A stretch of 64,000 nt of DNA from the NCBI GenBank assembly GCA_944390745.1, contig CALXQK010000020.1:1-64000 (forward strand), read 5' to 3'. The notes beneath the pieces were generated by a model. It was not told the origin of the DNA and searched no databases. It saw only the letters and a list, made by a program, of their open reading frames with translations. Origin of the DNA: an uncultured Duodenibacillus sp. Lineage in GTDB: Bacteria > Pseudomonadota > Gammaproteobacteria > Burkholderiales > Burkholderiaceae_F. A program made the position numbers and the translations under genes. Position 1 is the stretch's first letter; every line of letters starts with the position of its first letter. Of the stretch, positions 1 through 7,893 are shown piece by piece.

Positions 1-2
1 AC

Positions 3-314
3 ATTTCGATTGACTCGATCAACGCGCACCGCGTGCAGGCGGGCTCGATGCTGGAGTTCCTGCCGGCATCTAACCTCCGGCCCTACCTGGGGCTTACGGT
101 GGAGCAGACGATCGCTGCTGAGGCCAGAGGCACCGCGACCGACGCCAAGGGAGCGATGGATTTGAACGCCAGCGACCTTGAGGGCACGACGGGCATTCTG
201 TCGGCGGGCTGGACGTACTCTGCGGGGTCCTTCTCCACGGAGCTGGGGCTGAACGGCTACGCCGGCACCCGCAACGGCTTTTCGGGACAGATTCAGGCCA
301 ACTGGACGTTCTAG
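3..314 (+). CDS. Autotransporter beta-barrel, C-terminal end (5' truncated by window edge)
   Basis: The frame is open from base 3 and the true start lies upstream of the window. The roughly 103 visible residues alternate polar and hydrophobic positions as in outer-membrane beta strands, and end in QANWTF, the aromatic C-terminal signature recognised by the BAM complex. The segment SINAHRVQAGSMLEF is typical of the type V secretion barrel. The passenger is not visible, so the function of the surface domain is unknown. It resembles the barrel of the complete autotransporter at 17954-21061, so the genome carries several members. A hairpin terminator follows at 409-463. Confidence 0.8.
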   Translation: MSIDSINAHRVQAGSMLEFLPASNLRPYLGLTVEQTIAAEARGTATDAKGAMDLNASDLEGTTGILSAGWTYSAGSFSTELGLNGYAGTRNGFSGQIQANWTF

Positions 315-408
315 GGACGCTGCGGCAAGCGCATGGACGGAGCCGGCGCACTGCCGGTTCCGGCAGCGCGCGAGCCTTGCCTCGGTTTCGAATCGCCCGG
401 CAGTCACG

Positions 409-463
409 CCCCCGTCTCAAGACGCAGCAGGCAGTCCCTGCTGTGTTCCGAGGCGGGGGTTTT
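409..463 (+). terminator. Rho-independent terminator after the autotransporter
   Basis: A 10-bp stem (bases 409-418 with 450-459, one G-T pair) encloses an inner CAGCAGG/CCTGCTG-type hairpin and is followed by TTTT. It ends the plus-strand autotransporter transcript. It also lies beyond the 3' end of the convergent conjugation genes. Confidence 0.65.
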
Positions 464-497
464 CATTGTCAGGAATCCCGGTCTGCGGGCATGAGTT

Positions 498-1160
498 TTA
501 AAGACCAAACTTGTGAAATGTCCGCACCCATCCGCTGAAGGCGGCGATGAAGGCAATGAGCGCGGCAAGCGCAAGTCCCGGGGCGGCTGAGACCGGCATG
601 ACGGCGAGCCCCGCGGCGGCGGCCGCGCTGATCGCAGCGACCTGTACGAGCCAGAAGTTGACCGAGGGCAGGGGCGGCTCAAACGAGAGGGCGGCGATGC
701 GCCTCTGGCACCAGGCGTCGATGAGCGCTGCAGCGGCCAGAGCCGCAAGCAGGCCCAAAAGCGCCTTGAGCGCGCAAAGCCGCAGCACGAGCAGAAGGCA
801 GAGCGTGCGCAAGGTCATGAGCCGCGCCTGCAGCGCAGCGTGCAGCTGCTGCAGGAGTTCAGAGGCAGACGCGGCCTCATCTCCGGCAAGAGCGCCCAGG
901 GCGGGGACAAGCTCCCCGGCGCCGGCAAGGGCTGTCTCAAGCGCTCCCGCCGCCCGGGCAAAGCCCTGCAGCACGGGCTGCGCGCAGATTTCCAGCGTGC
1001 CGCGGCAGGCGGCGCTTGCCGCGGCGGCTTCAATCTGCAGCAGCCGCGAGGCGGGGACGGGATCGGCAAAAAGAGCGGCGGCCAGCCACATCAGAAGCGC
1101 CGCGGCCAGCGTCAGGAGCGCCGTGCGGCGCATGATTGTGAAACGGGTGCTTGAGTGCAT
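498..1160 (-). CDS. DUF4400-type integrating conjugative element membrane protein
   Basis: About 220 residues. A hydrophobic segment near the N-terminus (TALLTLAAALLMWLAAALF) is followed by a soluble alpha-helical part, then two or three further membrane segments. Between these lies a basic DAWCQRRIAALSF stretch like the conserved region of the TIGR03747/DUF4400 family. In SXT- and PFGI-1-type elements this family is encoded directly after TraD, as here (14 bases downstream of its stop). The family is part of conjugative elements but has no proven biochemical role. The start at 1160 is the first in-frame ATG after the traD stop; 1133 is an alternative directly before the first membrane segment. 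Neither has a clear ribosome site. Confidence 0.65.
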   Translation of the reverse strand: MHSSTRFTIMRRTALLTLAAALLMWLAAALFADPVPASRLLQIEAAAASAACRGTLEICAQPVLQGFARAAGALETALAGAGELVPALGALAGDEAASASELLQQLHAALQARLMTLRTLCLLLVLRLCALKALLGLLAALAAAALIDAWCQRRIAALSFEPPLPSVNFWLVQVAAISAAAAAGLAVMPVSAAPGLALAALIAFIAAFSGWVRTFHKFGL

Positions 1161-1173
1161 CGATCGAAAGACT

Positions 1174-3063
1174 TCAGGAAGTGCAGGTGAGAATCGGAAT
1201 GCGCCCCTTGACGATGCGGCCGCCTGCAACCGAGGCGAAGAACTCGCAGTTGGGGAGCTTGCCCAGCATGTCGACGGGCACGAGGTCGTCGCGCACGCCC
1301 GCCACCTGGCGCGTGTAGGCCGCCGTAAAGCCTCCCGCGGCCGAGGAGCTTGCGCCCGTGGTGAGGCTTGCGGCGTGGCTTGCGATGTCGGTGCGCCCGA
1401 AGGTTTCAGTCACGAAGTCCTGCGTGACGCGATCCTTGGTGCGAAGGCTTACGAGCGTGTTGAAGTTTCCGAGCGCCATGCGCGCGGCCTCGGGGCTGCC
1501 GAGGCGCGCGGCAAGGTCGCTCACCGTCTGCATGGCGGCCGTGGTGCGGATGCCCGACTCCGCGCCCTTGTTGAGGATTTCAATGAGCGGCTTATTGATG
1601 ACGTTGCTGCACTCATCGACAAAAAGCGAGACGATGCCGCGCTCGGCCTCGGGCGCGTTGTAGCGTGCGCCCGCGCAGCTTGCGAGGTCGGCAAGAAGAA
1701 TCGAGCCGATGGCGGCGGCCACGGTCGGGTCGGGCAGCGAGTTCAGACACACGTAGAGTACGCCGCGGGCTTCGAGCACGGCCGAAAGCGAGACCGCGGG
1801 TCGCCTGTCCGAGGCATCGTCCGCACCGGGCGAGAGGCTCTCGCGCAGCGCGCCGCTTGTGAGCATGCCGAGCACGGGCATGAGGCTTGCCGTGATCTTG
1901 GCGTAGTGCACGGGATCGTGCGCAAAGACCGCTGCGGCGGCCTCAAGCTCGGGGCAGCTGCCCGTGCGATGCCGGGGGCTCGCGCGCCAGTCGTCGAGGA
2001 TGCTCAAAAGCGCCTCGCGGCCCTTGAGGCCGTTGCTGTGGGCAAGAAGCCGCGCCGCCTCAAGCGCATCAGCGCCCCAGGCGCGGGCGAGCGCCTCCTC
2101 GATGAGGTCGGAAAGGCCGCCGCTGAGCGCCGCCTCAATGGATGCGATGGTGGGCTTTCTGCCGCAGTAGAGCAGCAGCGCGCAGACCGTGTTGACGGCC
2201 GACCAGGCAAAGGCTGTAAAGGGGCCTTCCTCGGTCATCACCGAGGTGATGCGGCTGGCAAGTTCGCTTGTGCGCGCAAAGCTTGCAAGCGGATTGATGC
2301 GCACCTGCACGGCGCCGTGGGAGAGCTCGGCCGAGGCCGCCTCGCCGAGCGGATGAAAAAACGCCGGTTGCGGGCGGCCGGCGATGGCGCAGGCCTCCTC
2401 GACCGCGCGCATCAGGCGCGAGCTCATCTTGGGATCAAAGACGATGACGGTTTCGCCGCGCACAATGGCCTGCGTCACGAGATTGGTCAGAAGCACGCCC
2501 TTGCCGGCCTGGGTGGTGCCCACGATGAGCGTGCCGCCCTCGAGGGTCTTCTGAGCGACGGTGATGTCGCCTGAGCGCGCCTCAAGCCCCTCGATGGCGG
2601 CCAGGCCCAGGGCGTCTGCGGCAGGCTGCCGGCCGCAGAAAAGAAGTCTGCGCACAAAGCGCGGGGGAATGAGCTCGCGAAAGCTCACGCGGTTGAGTTC
2701 ATAGAGCTTCTGCGCGTGCTCGGGCGTCCATTCAAAGCCGCGCCCGAACCAGACGACCTCCTGGGGCGCAAACTCCCTTTGCACGCGCCGCGCAAGGGCG
2801 CTGCTCGTGTGAAACGTGAGCGGCCGTCCGGCAAGAAGGCTGCGCGCGCGCAGCACCGCGGCCGCGCTCAGGCCGCGGCGCAGCGCCATGGCCGCGCAGA
2901 CAAGCGCCATGGGGCGGGAAAAGCTTTCCGGGGCCGGGGCTGCCAGCGCCAGAAGGGCTGCAGCGCACCAGGCAAGCGCCGCCGGAAGTTCTGCGGCCGG
3001 CCGCCAGGTGCGCGCGATGAGGCTTTGCGCGTCGGCGGTGAAAAATGATCGAAGTTTGCGCAT
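1174..3063 (-). CDS. traD: Conjugative coupling factor TraD (PFGI-1/SXT class)
   Basis: A 629-residue inner-membrane ATPase that would link the relaxosome to a type IV secretion channel. Two N-terminal membrane segments lie around residues 28-61. The segment FGRGFEWTPEHAQKLYEL (about 106-123) is diagnostic of the PFGI-1 TraD class. Walker A is GTTQAGKG at about 182-189, and Walker B is SLFVDECSN. The ATG at 3063 is preferred over a longer open frame because it begins the membrane anchor and follows AGAGG. It is 17 bases behind the preceding gene and 14 before DUF4400, so all three are probably co-transcribed. No secretion-channel genes are in the window, so the element is either cut by the window or incomplete. 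Confidence 0.85.
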   Translation of the reverse strand: MRKLRSFFTADAQSLIARTWRPAAELPAALAWCAAALLALAAPAPESFSRPMALVCAAMALRRGLSAAAVLRARSLLAGRPLTFHTSSALARRVQREFAPQEVVWFGRGFEWTPEHAQKLYELNRVSFRELIPPRFVRRLLFCGRQPAADALGLAAIEGLEARSGDITVAQKTLEGGTLIVGTTQAGKGVLLTNLVTQAIVRGETVIVFDPKMSSRLMRAVEEACAIAGRPQPAFFHPLGEAASAELSHGAVQVRINPLASFARTSELASRITSVMTEEGPFTAFAWSAVNTVCALLLYCGRKPTIASIEAALSGGLSDLIEEALARAWGADALEAARLLAHSNGLKGREALLSILDDWRASPRHRTGSCPELEAAAAVFAHDPVHYAKITASLMPVLGMLTSGALRESLSPGADDASDRRPAVSLSAVLEARGVLYVCLNSLPDPTVAAAIGSILLADLASCAGARYNAPEAERGIVSLFVDECSNVINKPLIEILNKGAESGIRTTAAMQTVSDLAARLGSPEAARMALGNFNTLVSLRTKDRVTQDFVTETFGRTDIASHAASLTTGASSSAAGGFTAAYTRQVAGVRDDLVPVDMLGKLPNCEFFASVAGGRIVKGRIPILTCTS

Positions 3064-3080
3064 GGGATTGCCGCTGCCTC

Positions 3081-5018
3081 TTAAAAAGGGCGGCGACGCC
3101 AGGGATGGCGCACGCCGCGGGGTTGAAGTCTGCGCGCAAGACTTCGGGGCGGCGCCCCGAAGTCCGGTCTGCCGGGCGCGCCGGGATTGCCGGGGCCTTG
3201 CTGCCCTGCCTTCAGGGCGATGTTTTCCAAAAGAAGGTCGAGCGCCGGAAGCTTGCGCGCGCGATCGATCACGCCCTGCGGCAGCCACTCGCGCATCGCA
3301 ATTTCGGATTCAGCCGTCAGAACGGGGCGCGTGAGCGTGGGGAAGCGGGCCGCGGCCCGGGCCATCTGTTCGTCGGGAGCAACGATGGCGGCGGCGGGCG
3401 AGGCTGCGCCCAGGAGCATCTTTCTGAGGCTTGAGAGCCACACAAAACGCGCGAGGTCGACCGTGAGCTGATGCGCGCTTTGCTCTTTCTCGCCCAGGAA
3501 GGGCTGCTGCGGCGGCATGTCGAGCGCCAGAACGTAGCCCGCCGCAGGCTTTCCGAACGCGGGCTCGGTGCGGTGCGTCACCCAGTTGTCGGGCCCGCTG
3601 CCGCCGGCGCACAGAAGCACGCCTGCGCCTGAGAGGGCGGGCGCCCAGAGGGCGGCGTCCGCAAGGCGCGCGCATTCCACAAACAGAGCCGTCAGCAGGA
3701 CGCGGGCGCTCCCCTTGCTCCGGGGAAAATCGTTCATCGGCAGCCGCAGCAGGTAGAAGTCCTCAAGCCCCGGATTGATGCGCACGGCGCGCTCAATGTC
3801 AGCAAGCGCCCGGGCAAAGTGCAGCGCCGTCGCCTCGCTCATGTCGGGCAGCGCGAGCCGGTGGCCGAGCACGTGCAGCTCCCGGCGCGGCCGGCTGACC
3901 GGGTCGCTTGCGATGCGCTCGAAGACGGGCGGCGCGGGAACGCCCTCAGGGGCGTGCAGGAGCGCCTCTTCGCGTGCGGCCGCCCAGCGCGCGCTCCATC
4001 GCGCGTGCATGCGCAGCGCTGCGGCGGCCGCAATGCTGCGCGCGGCCTCTGCCTCGGACAACGGATCGCAGATGCGCGTGCGCGCCTGCGCCGCCCCCGA
4101 ACCGAGAAGCGCGTCGCAAAGCTCTCGCGCGAGCCGGCGCACGATGCTCCGCTGCCGGAGCTTGCCGCCGCCGGCGGCGGCGCCCGGAATCCAGAACTTT
4201 CCGCCCTCGTTTTCGCCTGCGGCAATCAGCCCGCTTGTGAGAAGCGCCCGCGCCAGCGCCTGCGGCAGCAGATAAATGCGCCCGATTGAACCGGCCTCTG
4301 CCGGGCCCCGTGCCTCAAGGCGCAGCGCCCCGACAGCCGGCCCGAAGGGCGAAAGCGCCAGAGCCGACACGGCGCAAAGCAAAGGCGCGGTGCGATCGCG
4401 CTTGTCCGGCAAAAGCCGCGGCGCAGGAAACCTTCTTTGAATCCAGAAGCGCGCAAGCCTAAAAAGCGCCTCGGAGGGCGACAGGAAGCCTTCCGGGGCC
4501 CCTGCAAGCGGCGCCCGCCAGATCGTATGCCTTTCGAGCGCGGCAAGCCGCACAAGAAGTACGCCTGCGGCAGCGTCCAGGGCGCGCACGGCGCGCACGA
4601 ACCGCACCCCTGTCCGATCGCGCCCCTGATCGCCTTGAATGGAGAGAATCACGGCGGCTGACCGGGGGCCGTTGAGACAAGGCGCCAGGCCTGCAGCCGT
4701 CCCGCGCCGCAGGGCCAGAAGCGCCTTCGCGTCGTCTGCGGCCCTGGCGAGAGCCCCGGGCTGCAGGCATTCAAGGCCTGAGCGCGACAGGATTTCTGCG
4801 GCCGCAAGAAGAAGCGCCTGCGCATCACGGCGCGTGCAGCCCGCCCAGACGAGGCGCTCAAAAAGAAGGGCCCCGTCAGCCTCCACGGCCGCCAGCGCAC
4901 GGGCGAGCGCCGGGGCCGGCGGGCGCGCGCCGCCCCCGGCAGCGGAGCTGCGGCCGGTGACGGTGGTTTGCTGAGCGCGCGGAGCGCTGTTGAAGCTGCT
5001 GTCGGAGCTGCCGGACAT
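3081..5018 (-). CDS. Large unrecognised conjugative-element protein upstream of TraD
   Basis: A 645-residue alanine- and arginine-rich protein without signal peptide or obvious membrane segments. I could not find a nucleotide-binding loop, nor the HD/three-histidine pattern of MobH (TraI_2) relaxases. In SXT and PFGI-1 elements the gene directly upstream of traD is usually that relaxase, so this may be a very divergent relaxase-like or other transfer protein; that is inference from position only. The final 35 residues or so are proline/arginine-rich. The ATG at 5018 was chosen. A TTG at 5048 would add 10 residues, and an in-frame TGA at 5049-5051 blocks any longer start. It is first in a minus-strand operon with traD and DUF4400. 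Confidence 0.55.
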   Translation of the reverse strand: MSGSSDSSFNSAPRAQQTTVTGRSSAAGGGARPPAPALARALAAVEADGALLFERLVWAGCTRRDAQALLLAAAEILSRSGLECLQPGALARAADDAKALLALRRGTAAGLAPCLNGPRSAAVILSIQGDQGRDRTGVRFVRAVRALDAAAGVLLVRLAALERHTIWRAPLAGAPEGFLSPSEALFRLARFWIQRRFPAPRLLPDKRDRTAPLLCAVSALALSPFGPAVGALRLEARGPAEAGSIGRIYLLPQALARALLTSGLIAAGENEGGKFWIPGAAAGGGKLRQRSIVRRLARELCDALLGSGAAQARTRICDPLSEAEAARSIAAAAALRMHARWSARWAAAREEALLHAPEGVPAPPVFERIASDPVSRPRRELHVLGHRLALPDMSEATALHFARALADIERAVRINPGLEDFYLLRLPMNDFPRSKGSARVLLTALFVECARLADAALWAPALSGAGVLLCAGGSGPDNWVTHRTEPAFGKPAAGYVLALDMPPQQPFLGEKEQSAHQLTVDLARFVWLSSLRKMLLGAASPAAAIVAPDEQMARAAARFPTLTRPVLTAESEIAMREWLPQGVIDRARKLPALDLLLENIALKAGQQGPGNPGAPGRPDFGAPPRSLARRLQPRGVRHPWRRRPF

Positions 5019-5058
5019 GGGGACGGGGCGTGCGCGGTCGGAGAGCAATCAAAAAAAA

Positions 5059-5071
5059 GGGGGGGGGGGGG
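5059..5071 (-). repeat. C13 homopolymer followed by T8, just upstream of a start codon
   Basis: Thirteen G on the plus strand (5059-5071) next to eight A (5051-5058). Read on the coding (minus) strand this is C13-T8 ending about 32 bases before the ATG at 5018. Tracts this long slip readily during replication. An in-frame stop between the tract and the gene excludes control by reading frame, so any effect would be on transcription or on the 5' untranslated leader. Confidence 0.85.
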
Positions 5072-5095
5072 AAAAGAGGCGAAATGATGAGCAAA

Positions 5096-5124
5096 ATAAT
5101 GCAAAAGAAGACAAAAGAAGACAA
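5096..5124 (-). promoter_or_regulatory. Possible promoter built into the 10-bp tandem repeat
   Basis: On the minus strand TTGTCT (5124-5119) and CATTAT (5101-5096) are 17 bases apart, each matching four of six sigma-70 consensus bases. The spacer and -35 box are made of the tandem repeat. Transcription would start near 5089 and place the C13 tract in the leader. Both boxes are weak matches, so this is only a candidate. Confidence 0.35.
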
Positions 5125-5139
5125 AAGAAGACAAAAGAA
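5102..5139 (-). repeat. 10-bp tandem repeat, three full copies plus a partial copy
   Basis: The plus-strand unit CAAAAGAAGA occurs at 5102-5111, 5112-5121 and 5122-5131, with eight matching bases of a fourth copy. The area is purine-rich on the plus strand from about 5051 to 5210. The array lies between a terminator (5198-5249) and the start at 5018, where a promoter is expected. Confidence 0.8.
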
Positions 5140-5197
5140 AGAAAACTGATGGGATTGGCAGATAAAAACGAAGAAAAAGGTGACAGGAATCGACGTG

Positions 5198-5249
5198 AAA
5201 AAAAGAAAAAGCCCGCTGCGGCCTGAGGATGATCCTCGGGCGGCGCAGC
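5198..5249 (-). terminator. Terminator ending the AAA ATPase/small-gene transcript
   Basis: Read on the minus strand, a GC-rich hairpin (GCTGCGCCGCCCGAGGAT with CTCAGGCCGCAGC, small internal bulge) is followed by T5-C-T7. It follows the stop of the 119-residue gene at 5325. It therefore separates that transcript from the downstream operon, which must have its own promoter. Confidence 0.7.
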
Positions 5250-5324
5250 CGGACTTTGTCAAGGAGCCGATGCAGGGCATGAGGGCATGGAAAGGGCGAG
5301 CCCTTTTTCGCGCCCTTGCTGGCG

Positions 5325-5684
5325 TCATTTCCCCGCAGAGACCCTGGTTCGGCGTCTGCGTGCAGTTTCTGCAGCTGCCCTGGAGTCGACCTCCGGGGCC
5401 CGGGCCTTTTCCTGCGCAAGGGCCGCAAGGTGATCGCGGGCGATGGCAAAAAAGGGCGCGGGCTGAAGTTCGGCTTGCGTGAGCAGCCGTGCGGCGGGCG
5501 CAGCGGCTGCGGCGTTTGCCGCTTGGCGCGGGTCGCCGCAGACTGCCGGATTGGCGTCTGCCTGCGGCCCTGGCCTTGCTGCGCGCTCTGGTTTCAGAGC
5601 GCCGGCGCGGCGCGGGGCGCGGGCAAAGACGGGTTCGCATCCGACGGTCTGCGCCGTCAAAAAGAAGTCCTGTGCGTGCAGCAT
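5325..5684 (-). CDS. Hypothetical conjugative-element protein, 119 residues
   Basis: Not recognised. The start at 5684 is supported by GGAG eleven bases upstream, in the leader GGAGAACCCAGCACC. The product begins MLHAQDFFLTAQTVG, becomes alanine-rich in the middle and ends basic (ETARRRRTRVSAGK). There is no signal peptide or membrane segment. It lies 210 bases downstream of the AAA ATPase, on the same strand, and before a strong terminator, so it probably belongs to the same transcript. Codon bias towards G or C at third positions matches its neighbours, which supports a real gene. Confidence 0.5.
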   Translation of the reverse strand: MLHAQDFFLTAQTVGCEPVFARAPRRAGALKPERAARPGPQADANPAVCGDPRQAANAAAAAPAARLLTQAELQPAPFFAIARDHLAALAQEKARAPEVDSRAAAETARRRRTRVSAGK

Positions 5685-5894
5685 GGTGCTGGGTTCTCCA
5701 AAAAAATGGGAAGGCCCGCAGCGCGCATGCCTTCGCCGACGCCGGGAGCAGATCCGCACAGGGCGGGGCTGCTCCTTCGAGGGTAAAGCACGCGGGCGGG
5801 CTTTTCCCGTCGATGGTCAAGAGCCTGTCTTTTTCAAGGCAGGCGGCTGGCGAAGTCGGTTCAGACTCCTGGCAGAAGGTCCCTTGGGGGCCGT

Positions 5895-6908
5895 CTAGCT
5901 CAAGAGTCCCGCGAACTCAAAGTGCGCAAGCTGCTGCAGCACGTAGGCCTCCTTTCGGGTGCAGCCTGAGGCAAACGCAAGCGAAAGGGCCGCGGCGACG
6001 GGGTCGTCGACGGGGGCCTTTTGCGAGAGCAGCGTCAGGAGGATTTCGCCCATGCGCACGAGAACGCGTGGGGAAACGGCCCTGGGCCGGACCGGGCGGG
6101 CTGCGGCGAGGCTTCCCGGGGAGGCGTCTTCGGACTCCTGCCGCGTGCGGGCGGCAAAGGTCAGAAGCGCCTCGACGAGAGCCTCGTGGCGCTCGGGCGT
6201 CAATCCGGCGGCTGCGCGGCGCGTCTTTCTGAGCAGGAGGCTTTTTTCAGCCTCGCGCTGCGGCCAGCGCGCCTCGATGTGCCAGAAGCGCTCGATCGTG
6301 CTGGCGTCCTGGGCGTTGCGTCCCAGGTACGCGCCGTCGTCTCCGGATCCTGCGCAGCGGCAGTTGTCGGTGATGATGACGCGGGCGTTGGGATGCCGGG
6401 CGACGACTTCGCCCTTGCGCTCGATGTAGAGCGCATCGCCCTCAAAGAGATCGTTGAGCGCCACCCAGACTTCCGGGGGCGCAAGCGAAAACTCATTGAT
6501 GACGAGCACGCACCCGTGGCGCCAGGCAGCGGCCGCCGGGCCGTCAAACCAGGCAAAGCCTCCCGAGCCGTCCATGCCCCACTGTCCGACGAGGTCGGAC
6601 TTTTCGGTGCGCCTGCGGCACGTGACGACAACCGCCGGCGCGCGCACGCGGGCCAGAAACTGCAGAACCGAGGAGGTCTTCCCGCAGCCGCTCGGGCCCG
6701 AGATGTAAAGCGGAGCGCGCGTGTCGCTCCACTCCCACCAAAGACGCAGCTCTTCGAAAAATGCGGCGTCAAAGACGTGGTCCGGATCCGGGTCGATGAA
6801 GCGGGCGGCGGGTGAGGAAAGGACTGTCGGCTCAAACCCCAGGACCGTGTGTCCGGACTGAAGTCCGAACGATCGGGCCGGAATGCGCGCGGTAAATTGC
6901 ATGGGCAT
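5895..6908 (-). CDS. CobS/MoxR-like AAA ATPase of a conjugative element
   Basis: 337 residues of the AAA_5 type. Walker A is GPSGCGKT, and the Walker B position reads CVLVINEF, with Asn where Asp is usual. A sensor-like VIITDN follows, then an arginine-containing STIERFWHIEARWP segment and a helical C-terminal domain. CobS-like ATPases of this kind are carried by SXT/R391 elements and IncA/C plasmids. Their role there is unclear; the name comes from the cobaltochelatase subunit, not from cobalamin synthesis in these elements. The start at 6908 is supported by AGGAGA nine bases upstream. The Asn in Walker B is a point to check for loss of hydrolysis. Confidence 0.65.
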   Translation of the reverse strand: MPMQFTARIPARSFGLQSGHTVLGFEPTVLSSPAARFIDPDPDHVFDAAFFEELRLWWEWSDTRAPLYISGPSGCGKTSSVLQFLARVRAPAVVVTCRRRTEKSDLVGQWGMDGSGGFAWFDGPAAAAWRHGCVLVINEFSLAPPEVWVALNDLFEGDALYIERKGEVVARHPNARVIITDNCRCAGSGDDGAYLGRNAQDASTIERFWHIEARWPQREAEKSLLLRKTRRAAAGLTPERHEALVEALLTFAARTRQESEDASPGSLAAARPVRPRAVSPRVLVRMGEILLTLLSQKAPVDDPVAAALSLAFASGCTRKEAYVLQQLAHFEFAGLLS

Positions 6909-7331
6909 GGTCTGTTCTCCTTTGCTTGAAGCAATGGTCCCCTCAGCAGAGAGGGCGCAGACTCGCCGAAATGTCATGCCGAGCAAAGACGCCAGAGGCC
7001 TCATGCGCCCAGGGACGGCCGCCTTCTCCCGGTTCCGGACAAGACGACGCTTCAAGCCGCTGCCGAAGGCGGGGCTCGATGGTGAAGTCCGTGGGAAGGG
7101 AAAAGGGCAGGCGCCTTTGGAGGCAGTCGACTTTCAGCGCTCGCGCACATGCCGCGGGCCAACGCCCGCGAAGGGTGAGTTGTTTTTGAAGTGAAGAAAA
7201 GCTTTTGTTGGGGCCTTGTGCAGGCCGCGGCAAAAAGCCGGAAAAATCCGTCTGAGACTGGAGTCGAATTTTGGCAGGCGCGCGAGCATTGCGCAAGACG
7301 CCGACGACAGGAAATCGCTGTGGGTGAGAGC
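6909..7331. other. Divergent intergenic region without a gene
   Basis: This stretch separates the leftward AAA ATPase from the rightward Mop gene. I see no protein with plausible codon use or ribosome site. The right end holds the Mop promoter. The left end must hold the promoter of the ATPase transcript and may be a border of the conjugative element, but no integrase or attachment repeat was identified. Confidence 0.5.
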
Positions 7332-7361
7332 TTGTCTTTCGATATTCATTTCTTGTATAAC
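7332..7361 (+). promoter_or_regulatory. Probable sigma-70 promoter of the Mop gene
   Basis: TTGTCT at 7332-7337 and TATAAC at 7356-7361 are 18 bases apart. They lie 45 bases upstream of the ATG, in an AT-rich pocket within GC-rich DNA. The -10 box is inside the ModE-like palindrome, so binding there would block RNA polymerase. Confidence 0.5.
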
Positions 7362-7362
7362 G
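7340..7362 (+). promoter_or_regulatory. ModE-like operator
   Basis: The half-sites CGATATT and TATAACG form an imperfect inverted repeat of 23 bases overall, close to the known E. coli ModE pattern (CGTTATAT, spacer, ATAACG). It overlaps the -10 box of the gene for a molybdate-binding Mop protein, a classic ModE target. The match is by eye and the modE gene itself is not in the window. Confidence 0.45.
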
Positions 7363-7405
7363 AAATTGCTTTCACGCAGTCCGCATCTCAAGGAGGAACC
7401 ACGTC

Positions 7406-7615
7406 ATGAAGCTTTCTGCACGCAACTGTCTCAAGGGCAAGGTTGTTGAAATCAAGGAAGGTCCCGTTTCGACCGAAATCACGATCGAGACGCCGGCCGG
7501 AGAGCGCATCGTGAGCTCGATTACGACCACCTTGGCCAAAAACCTCGGCCTGAAGGTCGGCGACGAGGCCTATGCGGTGATCAAGGCCTCAAGCGTCATG
7601 GTCGCCGTCGACTGA
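7406..7615 (+). CDS. mop: Mop-family molybdate/molybdopterin-binding protein
   Basis: 69 residues, the usual size of a single Mop (TOBE) domain. It begins MKLSARNCLKGKVVEIKEG and carries the expected SSITTTLAKNLGLKVGDEAYAVIKASSVMVA, where Ser/Thr and Lys residues bind oxyanions at subunit interfaces of a hexamer. These cytoplasmic proteins store or buffer molybdate. The start has a strong AAGGAGG eight bases upstream. The gene is monocistronic, with a promoter and ModE-like site upstream and a terminator at 7690-7731. Confidence 0.9.
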   Translation: MKLSARNCLKGKVVEIKEGPVSTEITIETPAGERIVSSITTTLAKNLGLKVGDEAYAVIKASSVMVAVD

Positions 7616-7689
7616 CGATGCGCAGCGCCGGGGCCTGAAAGGCGGCGTCGAACCGCCCTTCAAGCCCTGCGCCCTGAATGAGGAAAAAA

Positions 7690-7731
7690 GGCGCGGGCGC
7701 GCCGCCATGAGGCGCATCCGCGCCTTTTTTT
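7690..7731 (+). terminator. Bidirectional-looking terminator after mop
   Basis: GGCGCGG (7690-7696) pairs with CCGCGCC (7718-7724). T7 follows and A6 precedes, so it could stop transcription from either side. More T-rich sequence follows to 7757. Confidence 0.75.
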
Positions 7732-7893
7732 GCTTTTTTTTGCGCTTTTTTTGCTTTTCTGCCGGCATCCCCGGCTGTCATGAAACTGTCATCAATGCGT
7801 CACGGTCCTGTCTTTGAAGGCTCCTAGGATGCCGGCATACCGCAACAAGGGTTCCCTTTTTTGAATCCCGTCACAGAAGCAGAGAAGACAGAC

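Noticed and set aside
547..2574. 675-residue plus-strand open frame opposite traD and DUF4400
   Set aside because: It is a GC-rich shadow frame: the opposite strand carries recognisable TraD motifs, and the plus frame has no family features and low-complexity composition.
5102..5139. Possible CRISPR-like array from the short repeats
   Set aside because: Units are contiguous 10-mers without spacers. No CRISPR repeats or cas genes were seen anywhere in the window.
4649..5820. Two overlapping minus frames that read through the C13 tract
   Set aside because: They are simply the two frames without stops in C-rich DNA. They overlap the 5' end of the 645-residue gene out of frame and cannot join it, because its frame has a TGA directly after the tract.
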